A stretch of DNA of 64,000 nucleotides from CADEER01 sp965216585 (lineage in GTDB: Bacteria; Desulfobacterota; Binatia; HRBIN30; CADEER01), in contig CBDCGC010000003.1 of the NCBI GenBank assembly GCA_965216585.1, positions 124,001-188,000 on the forward strand, read 5' to 3'. The translations under genes were made by a program, and so were the position numbers. A model generated the notes under the pieces. It had not been told where the DNA came from and did not search any database. It worked only from the letters and a program-made list of their open reading frames with translations. Shown piece by piece: positions 1-7,820 of the stretch; within the stretch, counting starts at the first letter, position 1, and every line of letters begins with the position of its first letter.

Positions 1-972
1 CGCCGCCGGTGCCAAGACCGGGTTGACGTAGTGCAGGGAAAAGTGATGTCGCTCGACCAGCAGATAGACCGCACCAAGGCCCATCGGCAGGAGCGCCAGG
101 GCGCCGACGACGAACGCCCGCCCGGTCGTGCCAAGGCGACGGAACCGAGGTCCGAGCCGGTGGCAAACCAAAGCCGCAATGATGGCCGACGACAACAGCC
201 AGGCCATCCTCGGATGTCCAGCGCAAGCCAAGAGGTTGGCCCGCAGAGCCGCTCCCGACGTCGCCGCGCAAACCGCCACCAGCACAGATGCCGCCACCAG
301 CGCCGCCCGCCACGGCCGCTCGCAAGCCAACATCAAGACGATACCCAGCGGTGCCAGCATAATCAGCGATACGATGTGCTCGTTGATCGCCACGGCCAGG
401 CCAAAGGCAGCGATGAGCAGGAATCGCCACCGGCCGGTCAGGCCAAGGGCCAACAAGGTGGAGCAGAAAACGACGGACGGCAACGCCCAGGCGCCGCCAC
501 TGGCCAGTTGAACCGGCAGGTGATCCTTGCCGAGCGTCGCCACGAAGAGCGCCGTCGCAGGTACCGCCAGCGTCGGCCGCAACCAGCGACAGATGACGAC
601 GAAGAAGGTACCCGCCGCCACCGCGGCAAGGGCGTGGACGAGGATTCTCTGCGCTTCACTCCGGCCTCCGGCAACGTGCACCAGGGCAAGCAGGTGTGTC
701 CACACGGCGCCCTGATAGAATCCCGGCAGCGAGCTCGGCGACCCGCGCGTGTGGCAGTAGCCCTGCTCGGCGCAGTCGCGCGCCAGCAACAAATCGCGAA
801 TTCCGTCATCGGTTGCCAGAAAGTGGGGCTGCAGGCGGTTCAGCCAGAGAAAGGTCAGCAGCACGACCGCCAATCCACCGGCAACCGTGATGGCGGATCG
901 CGCCTGAGGGCTCTTCAGAATCATTTGCCGAGGCGGCCGAGCGATCGGCGTCGGGCCTTGAATTTTCGTCAC
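1..972 (-). CDS. Multi-pass membrane protein, GT-C glycosyltransferase-like (3' end outside window)
   Basis: The frame is open from the window edge to a GTG at 972 (324 codons, no stop in the window). The product has an N-terminal hydrophobic helix, then an acidic loop reading ATDDGIRDLLLARD, then repeated hydrophobic segments rich in Ala, Leu and Val. A DD-containing first loop after helix one is typical of GT-C (PMT/ArnT-like) glycosyltransferases that use lipid-linked sugars in the inner membrane; that assignment is inference. The GTG has GGAGAG just upstream and overlaps the TGA of the preceding - strand frame as GTGA, if that frame is real. An ATG at 924 is the alternative start and has no obvious ribosome site. 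Confidence 0.65.
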   Translation of the reverse strand, partial: MTKIQGPTPIARPPRQMILKSPQARSAITVAGGLAVVLLTFLWLNRLQPHFLATDDGIRDLLLARDCAEQGYCHTRGSPSSLPGFYQGAVWTHLLALVHVAGGRSEAQRILVHALAAVAAGTFFVVICRWLRPTLAVPATALFVATLGKDHLPVQLASGGAWALPSVVFCSTLLALGLTGRWRFLLIAAFGLAVAINEHIVSLIMLAPLGIVLMLACERPWRAALVAASVLVAVCAATSGAALRANLLACAGHPRMAWLLSSAIIAALVCHRLGPRFRRLGTTGRAFVVGALALLPMGLGAVYLLVERHHFSLHYVNPVLAPAA

Positions 973-1454
973 AACTCTCCGAGACTAAAGCCTTTCCAGA
1001 CTCTTCGTTCAAATCGAGGGGCTCCTGGCGCGGAGGCGGCATGGCAAAAGCGAAGCTGAAAAAGCGACACCTCAAAGTACTCGAACGCCTGGCCGATTTG
1101 GCGCGCCAGCACGACGCCGGCGATCGCCGGCGCGATTCGTCGCACAAAAACGGGCGACACGACGGAAATCGCTTTGACGAAAAGCGCATCATCGACACCA
1201 TCACGCGCAACGTCGTCGAACGGGTCACTCGCGTCATCCAGCGCGAGCAACATCTGCGCGACCGCCACCGCAGCGACGATCGTCGCTCGAGTCACCACGA
1301 CGGTCACTACGAGGAGCCGCGCCAACACCGGCGGGACGACCACCGAGATCATCAGCGCGACGAGCAGCGGCGGAACGAAAGCGGCGAGCGTGGCGACGGC
1401 CGTGAAAAACATGCCATCGACACCGTCGTCCACCTGCTCGGCGAACGCCTTCAC
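969..1454 (-). CDS. Possible small hydrophobic protein (competes with an antisense frame)
   Basis: A 161-codon frame begins at GTG 1454, the only start codon after the in-frame stop near 1568. The product is dominated by Val, Ala and Leu and would span the membrane two to four times. No family is recognised. In favour: its stop overlaps the GTG of the next gene (GTGA), the usual sign of translational coupling. Against: the + strand frame 1041-1610 uses the same codon register. By my count both frames have about 73-74 % GC in first and third positions, so composition does not decide. At most one of the two is likely real. Confidence 0.35.
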   Translation of the reverse strand: MKAFAEQVDDGVDGMFFTAVATLAAFVPPLLVALMISVVVPPVLARLLVVTVVVTRATIVAAVAVAQMLLALDDASDPFDDVARDGVDDALFVKAISVVSPVFVRRIAPAIAGVVLARQIGQAFEYFEVSLFQLRFCHAASAPGAPRFERRVWKGFSLGEL

Positions 1455-1610
1455 GAGATCGTGCGCCGAGAGCTCGACGAGCGACTCGGCCCGGCGAGTG
1501 CCGATGATGGCGATACGGCGTCGCCTACTCGCGTCGCTCGCAAGACCCGCTCCAAGCCGAAACGTTTACCTGCGACACGCAGCCGCAAGAGCAGCAAAGG
1601 GAAGGGCTGA
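1041..1610 (+). CDS. Possible basic, His/Arg/Asp-rich protein (competes with an antisense frame)
   Basis: The frame has 189 codons from ATG with GGAGG four bases upstream, and ends 15 bases before the first radical SAM gene. The product opens with a Lys-rich amphipathic helix (MAKAKLKKRHLKVLERLADL), has a very hydrophilic middle rich in His, Arg and Asp, a second amphipathic helix, and a basic tail ending RKSSKGKG. Arg codons are almost all CGN, as in the neighbours. No family is recognised. If real it would be the first gene of the radical SAM operon and the only candidate for a small partner or substrate there. The hydrophilic middle could equally be the mirror of a hydrophobic - strand protein. 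Confidence 0.35.
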   Translation: MAKAKLKKRHLKVLERLADLARQHDAGDRRRDSSHKNGRHDGNRFDEKRIIDTITRNVVERVTRVIQREQHLRDRHRSDDRRSSHHDGHYEEPRQHRRDDHRDHQRDEQRRNESGERGDGREKHAIDTVVHLLGERLHEIVRRELDERLGPASADDGDTASPTRVARKTRSKPKRLPATRSRKSSKGKG

Positions 1611-1625
1611 GACCAGCGACACTCG

Positions 1626-2663
1626 ATGCCTTCCGCCGACACATCCGCCGCTGTCCGGGACGACGCGCGGCCGCATTCAGCAACGCCGCGCCTGTTCAAA
1701 AAGAAGGTCGCCGATGATGTGCCGATCGACGGCTCGAGCATGTCGCTCTTCCGCTTCGGCGAGCAGTGCAACTACCGTTGCCCGATGTGCTCCAACACCG
1801 GCGACCCAGCTCTCTTCTTTCACCCGACCGAAGCCCTGCTCGACCGCGCTACCTTTCTGCACGAGCTCGGCTTCCGCCGCGTCATGCTGACCGGTGGCGA
1901 GGCGACGATTCATCCGGGATTCTGGACCGTGGTCGAGCGACTCGTCGCTCTCGACATGCGCTGGGACATCAACACGCACGGCCGCTCCTTTGCCGAGGAT
2001 GGCTTCGCGCAGCGGGCAGTCGCGAGCGGCCTCGGACGAGCCATCGTCTCGCTCCATTCGTTCGATCCGGCCGCCAGCGCAGAGATCTTCGGCATGCGTG
2101 AAAAGGACCACCACGCCAGCGTCGCCGGCGTTCATCGCCTGGTCGACGCTGGCGTGGGCGTGATGTTGAACTGCGTCCTCTCGCGCCTCAATCTCGACCA
2201 TCTCGAAGACTATGTGCGCCAGGCCCGCGCCGAGTTCGGCGCCGCCATTCGCTGCAAAATCGTGTTCCCGACGACCATCGGCAAGGGCGGGAAGTGGCCG
2301 GCGATCGCATCGCTGCGCTATGCCGACGTACGCGAACGCGTGCTGGCCATGCAGCGATGCGCCAAAGCACTCGACCTGGACATCTGCTTCGAGTCCTTTC
2401 CCAACTGCATTCTCGGCGATCCCGCTGCCACCAACGTCGGCCGCTCGGGCTTCGGCGAGAGTCACTACCTCGACGATGCCGATGGCCGCGCCGTCTATTC
2501 GATGCGCCACATCGAAGCCGAGCTGTCCGTCTATGGCGAACCTTGCCGGCGCTGCATCGCCCTGCCGCGTTGTCCCGGTGTTGCCCGCACCTACGCCCAA
2601 CACCACGGCATCGCCGAGCTCGTTGCGTTTGGCGAAGCAGCTGCGGAGCGCGCTCATGCCTGA
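1626..2663 (+). CDS. Radical SAM protein with C-terminal auxiliary Cys motif
   Basis: 345 residues. The radical SAM cluster motif is C48-x3-C52-x2-C55 in the context GEQCNYRCPMC, followed by the SAM-binding GGEATIHP at 90-97. The C-terminus carries C307-x2-C310-x5-C316-P-G, which recurs in the neighbouring radical SAM proteins and probably binds part of an auxiliary iron-sulfur cluster (SPASM/Twitch-like). Family knowledge: such enzymes cut S-adenosylmethionine to a 5'-deoxyadenosyl radical and often modify peptides. No strong ribosome site precedes the ATG at 1626; a GTG or ATG farther in (MSLFRF, residue 39) would still keep the cluster motif. The gene overlaps the next one by 8 bases, so the two are probably translated together. 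The substrate is unknown. Confidence 0.88.
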   Translation: MPSADTSAAVRDDARPHSATPRLFKKKVADDVPIDGSSMSLFRFGEQCNYRCPMCSNTGDPALFFHPTEALLDRATFLHELGFRRVMLTGGEATIHPGFWTVVERLVALDMRWDINTHGRSFAEDGFAQRAVASGLGRAIVSLHSFDPAASAEIFGMREKDHHASVAGVHRLVDAGVGVMLNCVLSRLNLDHLEDYVRQARAEFGAAIRCKIVFPTTIGKGGKWPAIASLRYADVRERVLAMQRCAKALDLDICFESFPNCILGDPAATNVGRSGFGESHYLDDADGRAVYSMRHIEAELSVYGEPCRRCIALPRCPGVARTYAQHHGIAELVAFGEAAAERAHA

Positions 2664-4827
2664 GCCGATTCGTTTCCACACCGACCTCTACCGGCGCGAT
2701 GCGTTGGAATCCGCGGTGCAAAAATTCGGAGACACCGTCCGTATCCTGGATACCGATTCAGAGTCCCACGTCATCGTCGAGCTCGGCGCCGGCGACGAGG
2801 CCTTACGCGACGAGCTCTGCAACGAAGTCTTCTCCGAAACGGCGCGCCGCCTTCGCGATCATGGCCCGAAAGCCGGCCGCGGCAGCGTCGCAGAGCGCTA
2901 CGCCACCGAGGCGCCGTGGCCTCTCCTGCAACCGTTCGCCGAGGGTTCGCCGCTCGCACTCGGATGGAACCTCGACACGCTCTCGCCGGTTCGCGAGGGT
3001 GCCGCCGAACTGACGCTGCGCCACGACGAACACGGCCTGGCCCGCGTCGCCATCCGGCGCAACAGCGGCGCTCCGCTCGGTGTTGCGCACACCGACGATC
3101 TCGATTTCATGCTGATGAACGGCGGTGGCGGCGCGACACAGACCGACGAGTCGATCGGCCGCATCTTGATCGCGCTGGCGCGCACGTTGGCGGAGTGCCA
3201 GAAAGGCGACGTCGATCGCGAAGCTCTGTCTTCACTCGCACCGCACTGCGAAGGACTGAATCCGCAGGGGAGTGGACCTTCGGCCGCCGAGGCGAAGGTT
3301 CCCCGACGAGTGGCGCCGCACGTAGACGGCGCCGACCAGACCATCGCCTTCGATCTCGACGAAGCCGGTATCTCGCGCCTCGCCCTCTACGACACCGTCT
3401 TGGATTTCGCGGAGCGTTGTTACGTCTTTCTCGAGCGCGGCGAGGGCACGGCCATCCACATGCGCTTGAAACCACGGCAGGCGATGCCGACCGGAGATTT
3501 GCAAATGCTCGTCCAGGAGACGACACGGGCGCTGAACAAGGTCTTCCGCGAAGCCGTCGCCGGGGCGCCACCGCGAACCAACGGCGGTTTACCGCCGCTG
3601 CCGCGCAAACGCGTCGATCTCGACGAGGTGGTGCGCGAGCTCGCCACTGCCGACCCGATGAAGGTCGGCCTCGGCCATCAGCCCGAGCGCGGTCCGGGGC
3701 ACCAGAATCAGCGCGTCATGAACATCCTCGGTACGGGCGCCTGCAACAGCGATTGCTTGTTCTGCTGCGAGAAGTTCAATCCTGGCAATCGGCCGATGCC
3801 CAACAATGACACGACGCGGCAGATGATCCTCGAGGCGGATGGCGAGTTCGACATGCTCTTCTTCGCCAGCGGCGAACCAACCATCCACCCCAAGCTCTTC
3901 AACTACGTCGAGCTGGCGAAGGAACAAGGCTTCACGTCGTTCGGAATGTCGTCGCACTTCCGCACCTTTGCCGATCCGCATTTCGCCCTGAAGACTCTGC
4001 GAGCCGGCTTCGAGTATTTCGACATCTCGCTGCACGCCGCCGACCTCGACGGTCAGCTGGCCGTCAATCCGATCGAAGACGATGGCGCCTCACTCGCCGA
4101 GGCGCTGCACGGTCTCGCCAACATCTACCGCCTGGCCGACGCGCTCAGCCTGCGCGTCAGCATCACCCACAAGATCGTCATTTCGCTCCTCAACGTCGAG
4201 CAACTCGAGGAGATCTTCCACGCCACCTACGATCGCGGCGTCCGCCACTTCATCCTTCAGCCGGTGCGCTCGATCGGACTCGCACCCGACCGGCAAGAAG
4301 CACTGGCCATCTCGGAAGAGGACATTCTGCCGTACCTGAACGATCTCCTGTCCAAGACCGAGGACTCCGGCGCCAGCATCAAGCCGTACGGCTTCTCGCG
4401 CCAACACCTCATCCAGGGTGCCCATATCGAGCACGAGCAAAACCGCATCAAGAACGTCATGGGCAAGAGCAAGACACCGCGCGAGCGTCTCGACCTGCCC
4501 AAACGCTCGGAACCGCGACCCAACGACGGCCGCCACTACGTCGAGATCCGCAATCCCGAGGGTGAGCGTTTCGCCTTTGCGGCCGACGGCAAGACGCCGA
4601 TTCTCGACGACGCTCTCGACCGCGGCGCCCACCTGCCCTTTGGCTGCCGCATGGGCTCTTGCGGCATGTGCACGGCGCGGATCGTCGACGGCGTAGTCGA
4701 TCAGAGCACTGGCATCTTCCTCGACGACGACCAACAGAGCGATGGCTTCGTCCTACTCTGCCAGGCTCGCCCGCTGTCCGACGTCACCGTCGTCATGTGC
4801 ACCGACGACGAAATCGACCCGCTCTAA
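2656..4827 (+). CDS. HxsD-like / radical SAM / [2Fe-2S] ferredoxin fusion protein
   Basis: 723 residues from the ATG that overlaps the end of the preceding gene; the frame is open farther upstream, but that part lies inside the preceding gene. Domains: an HxsD-like region at about 3-68 (starts IRFHTDLYRRDALESA); an unrecognised region at 80-215 with a GGGGATQTDE segment; a second HxsD-like region at about 229-302 (IAFDL...ALYDTVLDFAERCYV); radical SAM at about 352-600 with C363-x3-C367-x2-C370 and SGEPTIHP at 405-412; a plant-type ferredoxin at about 626-723 with C664-x4-C669-x2-C672-x29-C702. HxsD-like proteins are normally small separate partners of radical SAM peptide maturases, and ferredoxins supply the electron for SAM cleavage. 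Here partner, enzyme and electron carrier appear to be one chain. The HxsD assignment is from pattern memory and is less certain than the other two. Confidence 0.88.
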   Translation: MPEPIRFHTDLYRRDALESAVQKFGDTVRILDTDSESHVIVELGAGDEALRDELCNEVFSETARRLRDHGPKAGRGSVAERYATEAPWPLLQPFAEGSPLALGWNLDTLSPVREGAAELTLRHDEHGLARVAIRRNSGAPLGVAHTDDLDFMLMNGGGGATQTDESIGRILIALARTLAECQKGDVDREALSSLAPHCEGLNPQGSGPSAAEAKVPRRVAPHVDGADQTIAFDLDEAGISRLALYDTVLDFAERCYVFLERGEGTAIHMRLKPRQAMPTGDLQMLVQETTRALNKVFREAVAGAPPRTNGGLPPLPRKRVDLDEVVRELATADPMKVGLGHQPERGPGHQNQRVMNILGTGACNSDCLFCCEKFNPGNRPMPNNDTTRQMILEADGEFDMLFFASGEPTIHPKLFNYVELAKEQGFTSFGMSSHFRTFADPHFALKTLRAGFEYFDISLHAADLDGQLAVNPIEDDGASLAEALHGLANIYRLADALSLRVSITHKIVISLLNVEQLEEIFHATYDRGVRHFILQPVRSIGLAPDRQEALAISEEDILPYLNDLLSKTEDSGASIKPYGFSRQHLIQGAHIEHEQNRIKNVMGKSKTPRERLDLPKRSEPRPNDGRHYVEIRNPEGERFAFAADGKTPILDDALDRGAHLPFGCRMGSCGMCTARIVDGVVDQSTGIFLDDDQQSDGFVLLCQARPLSDVTVVMCTDDEIDPL

Positions 4828-4847
4828 CGAACAGTCCGCCCTGGCGG

Positions 4848-7820
4848 TCAGGCCAATGGCTGGCGCAGCTCGCGCGACGCAACGTGGCGCGGTGCGCTGC
4901 GGCGATCGAACGGCGCACCGGCCGCCTCTACGGCTTCGATCACCCGGCGTGCCGTGCTCATCACATCGACCGCCGCCGCCAGCGTCGTCGCCGGCTCGGC
5001 TTCGCCCAACACGACGTCGCGAAAGTTGATCAGCATCCGCTCGACGTCGCTGCCGCGCGACTCGACCGCGTGCGTACCCTGCGCATCGGAGACGCTGAGA
5101 GCCCGGCCGCGGCGCCGCCACTCGACACGCGACGCCTCGTCGTCGCCGCAGCGCACACGCAAGACGTCCTCCTCGACGGCGGCCGAAAAGTCGAGCACCA
5201 GCGAGGCACCGGCCGCCTCGTAGCAAAGACCGATGCGCAGCGAAGCGGGCGTTGCTTCCCCGCGGTGCTGAACCCCACTCACTCGCGCCGTACCGCCGCC
5301 CGCGACGCCACCGATGACGGCGAGCAGATGATAGAGGCTTTCGTAGAGAAACCCCCGGTTCCAGGTGCGCATGGTGTCGCCGCTGCCGGCCTTGCGACGC
5401 CAGGTGTAGGAGATCTGCGCTTGTTCGAACGGCCGTCCCAGCACCTGCTCCAGACCGCTCGCATGCAGAGTATTGTGCGCCGGTACGACAATCGCGTCGC
5501 TCGCCGCCACCAGATCGCGCAGCGCTAACGCCTCTTCCACCGTGCTGGTTACCGGCTTTTCCAGCAGCACGGGGATCTTGCGCGCGATGGCGAGTCGCGC
5601 CAGCTCATCGTGGGCGATCGTCGCCGCCGCGACGATCACCGCCTCCGGCCGGATGTCGTCGAGCGCCTCTTCGGCACTGGCATAGACGGGGCACGAGCCA
5701 AAATCGGAGAGCTCCGCTTGCGGCGCATGCGGCGACGCCACGGCGTCGATCGAAATCCCAGCGACGCCGGCTGCGGCGCGCGCCAGACGTCGCGCCTGGC
5801 GCCCGCTGCCGAGGATGGCGAGTCGCAACGGCCGGCTGCGCACCAGCTCCACGGGCTCGCTGGCCGCTACCGCTGCCGTCTCGATCACCGGCGGGCCTCG
5901 TTCGAGCAAGGGCTCGCGCAACAGCGGCGAAACCTCATCGAAGGACATCGGCTCACCCCAGGGATAGTCGCGCGCCCTACGCTCGAGCTCGCGCAGCTCG
6001 GCGTCGCTCAACCTGGCGCCGGCGACCGCCCGCACCTCGTCCAGGCCGTAGGTCGCCACATAGGGGCGCCACAACCCTGTACAATGATCCGAAAATCGGC
6101 ACTCGTCACAAACCTCGGCGCGCTGCTTCTGCGGCGAGTCCTCGGCAATCGCCGAGCGCGACAGCTTGAGACCGTCGGACCAGGCGCGAAACTCATCGAG
6201 AAAACAAAAGGGGATCCCCTGCCGCGAGCCGACGGCGAACGGCTGTTGCAATTCGAGAGCTCGATACATCGCTCGCTTGAGATAGGGCATGATGTCGGTG
6301 ATGCGCGGCATCACCTCGAGATTGTCGAGGGCTTTGAACTGCGGCGTGACGAAGGCGAAGGAGATCTTGACCCGTCCGCCGAACTCGCGCCGCACCATTT
6401 CGACGTAGGACTGCAGGTAGGGGAAGTTGCGCGCCGTGATGACATGGTTGAGTGCCGTGCGGACGCCAGCGTCGAGCAGATTGCCGATACCGCGGATCGT
6501 TCTGGCGAAGTCGCCGACCTTTTGCGTCGACTGGCGCGACAGTTCTTCGTCGTGGGCATGCAGCGAAATGAAGGCGTCGCTCAGACCGGCGCCGGCAAGT
6601 GCCGCCACCTTCTCCTTGCGGTCGAGAAGCACGGCGTTGGAAACGATCTCCCGCCGCTCAATGCCGAGCCGCGTCGCACAGCGAATGTAGTCAACCAGAT
6701 GTTTCGTCAGGGTCGGCTCGCCGCCGGAAAAGGAAATCCAGGACACACCGCGGCGCGCCGCCCGGGCGATCGCGCGCAGCATCTGATCGTGGTCGGCCCA
6801 GACGTTGGACGAAGTCTCGTTGGCGCTACAGAACGTGCAATCCTGGTTGCAGTTCACCGTCGGCCGCAGCACCATCAGACTGGCCTGCGACGCCGCCGCG
6901 CGCTGTTCGTCCGTCCATTCCCGGCGTCTCGTCGTCCGCTGCTCGTACATCAGCTTCGGGCGCTGATCGTACGCAACCAGTCCACTCTCGCCATGCGCTT
7001 GCAGATAGGCCGGTGTAATGCCCGGACACTGCGCTCGTACGGCGCAGGCGCGACACACTTCGCCCAACACCGCCGGGCCGCGCGTCGACGACCGCGCCTT
7101 TGGATTGATCGAGTAGGCGTCGTAGAGGTCCGGGAACTCGCGCAGCGCGCACAGCGGAATGTTCGAATCGGGCGACAGCCGCGCCTCGACACCGATCTCG
7201 CGCGCGTACGACACCGCTGCGGCCAAGGCGGCTCCGCCTTCCTGCCAACTGGGCGGCGCCAACACGGCGGGCGCCGCGACCGGCGTGTAGAAACGCAGGG
7301 CACGGAGGGACGGAGCCGCCCTGCGCGCCAGGCGGACGACATCGCTCGAGCGCTGCAAGCGCTCGGCCAGAATGGGGATCTCGACTTCGATCGCCAAGCC
7401 GGCCGCCGCCAGATGGCGAATGCCGAGCAGTGCAGCGCGCAGCGCGCCATTGCGACCGGCGACCCGATCGTGAACGGCGGGAAAGGTCGAGAAGAGCGGC
7501 ACCAGCACGGCGTCCAGACCGCGGCGGGCAAAGCCAGCGGCTGCTTCGGCGGATTGGCACCACACGGCGCTGGTACGCGCAACGATATCGGAAACCCCCT
7601 CCTCGCGGGCGCGACCGATGATCTCGTCGAGCGCACCACTGTTGTCGCAAGCGCCGCGCACCAACAACCTCTCGGCGCCGCCTTGCAAGACTCGGGCGAC
7701 CTCCATCGCCGACGACGGCGCCACCGTGCAATCACAAAGCGCGCAGCGCAGCTCGCACCTTCCGCCGGCATGCAAGAGGGCGGAGCGCCGCTTGCGCCGC
7801 GGCGAAGCGTCAACCGGCAT
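4848..7820 (-). CDS. Double radical SAM fused to Gfo/Idh/MocA-type dehydrogenase
   Basis: 990 residues. Module 1 (1-285): C22-x3-C26-x2-C29-x-C31 near the start, no GGE motif, ending in C256-x2-C259-x5-C265-P-G. Module 2 (315-600): C324-x3-C328-x2-C331, GGEPTLT at 366-372, then C571-x2-C574-x5-C580-T-G. Module 3 (about 663-990): a Rossmann fold starting LRLAILGSGRQARRLA, with LLEKPVTSTVEEAL at about 740-755 (the EKP signature of Gfo/Idh/MocA oxidoreductases) and a matching C-terminal half. The ATG at 7820 is chosen because GAGGGAG lies 9 bases upstream; an in-frame ATG at 7856 would overlap the upstream gene by 47 bases instead of 11. It converges on the + strand fusion gene with a 20-base gap. 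A radical enzyme tied to an NAD(P)-linked sugar-type dehydrogenase is unusual. Confidence 0.85.
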   Translation of the reverse strand: MPVDASPRRKRRSALLHAGGRCELRCALCDCTVAPSSAMEVARVLQGGAERLLVRGACDNSGALDEIIGRAREEGVSDIVARTSAVWCQSAEAAAGFARRGLDAVLVPLFSTFPAVHDRVAGRNGALRAALLGIRHLAAAGLAIEVEIPILAERLQRSSDVVRLARRAAPSLRALRFYTPVAAPAVLAPPSWQEGGAALAAAVSYAREIGVEARLSPDSNIPLCALREFPDLYDAYSINPKARSSTRGPAVLGEVCRACAVRAQCPGITPAYLQAHGESGLVAYDQRPKLMYEQRTTRRREWTDEQRAAASQASLMVLRPTVNCNQDCTFCSANETSSNVWADHDQMLRAIARAARRGVSWISFSGGEPTLTKHLVDYIRCATRLGIERREIVSNAVLLDRKEKVAALAGAGLSDAFISLHAHDEELSRQSTQKVGDFARTIRGIGNLLDAGVRTALNHVITARNFPYLQSYVEMVRREFGGRVKISFAFVTPQFKALDNLEVMPRITDIMPYLKRAMYRALELQQPFAVGSRQGIPFCFLDEFRAWSDGLKLSRSAIAEDSPQKQRAEVCDECRFSDHCTGLWRPYVATYGLDEVRAVAGARLSDAELRELERRARDYPWGEPMSFDEVSPLLREPLLERGPPVIETAAVAASEPVELVRSRPLRLAILGSGRQARRLARAAAGVAGISIDAVASPHAPQAELSDFGSCPVYASAEEALDDIRPEAVIVAAATIAHDELARLAIARKIPVLLEKPVTSTVEEALALRDLVAASDAIVVPAHNTLHASGLEQVLGRPFEQAQISYTWRRKAGSGDTMRTWNRGFLYESLYHLLAVIGGVAGGGTARVSGVQHRGEATPASLRIGLCYEAAGASLVLDFSAAVEEDVLRVRCGDDEASRVEWRRRGRALSVSDAQGTHAVESRGSDVERMLINFRDVVLGEAEPATTLAAAVDVMSTARRVIEAVEAAGAPFDRRSAPRHVASRELRQPLA

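Noticed and set aside
2212..2655. Upstream extension of the HxsD/radical SAM/ferredoxin frame
   Set aside because: It lies wholly inside the preceding radical SAM gene, is Ala/Pro/Ser/Arg-rich and matches nothing; the ATG at 2656 begins the recognisable domain.
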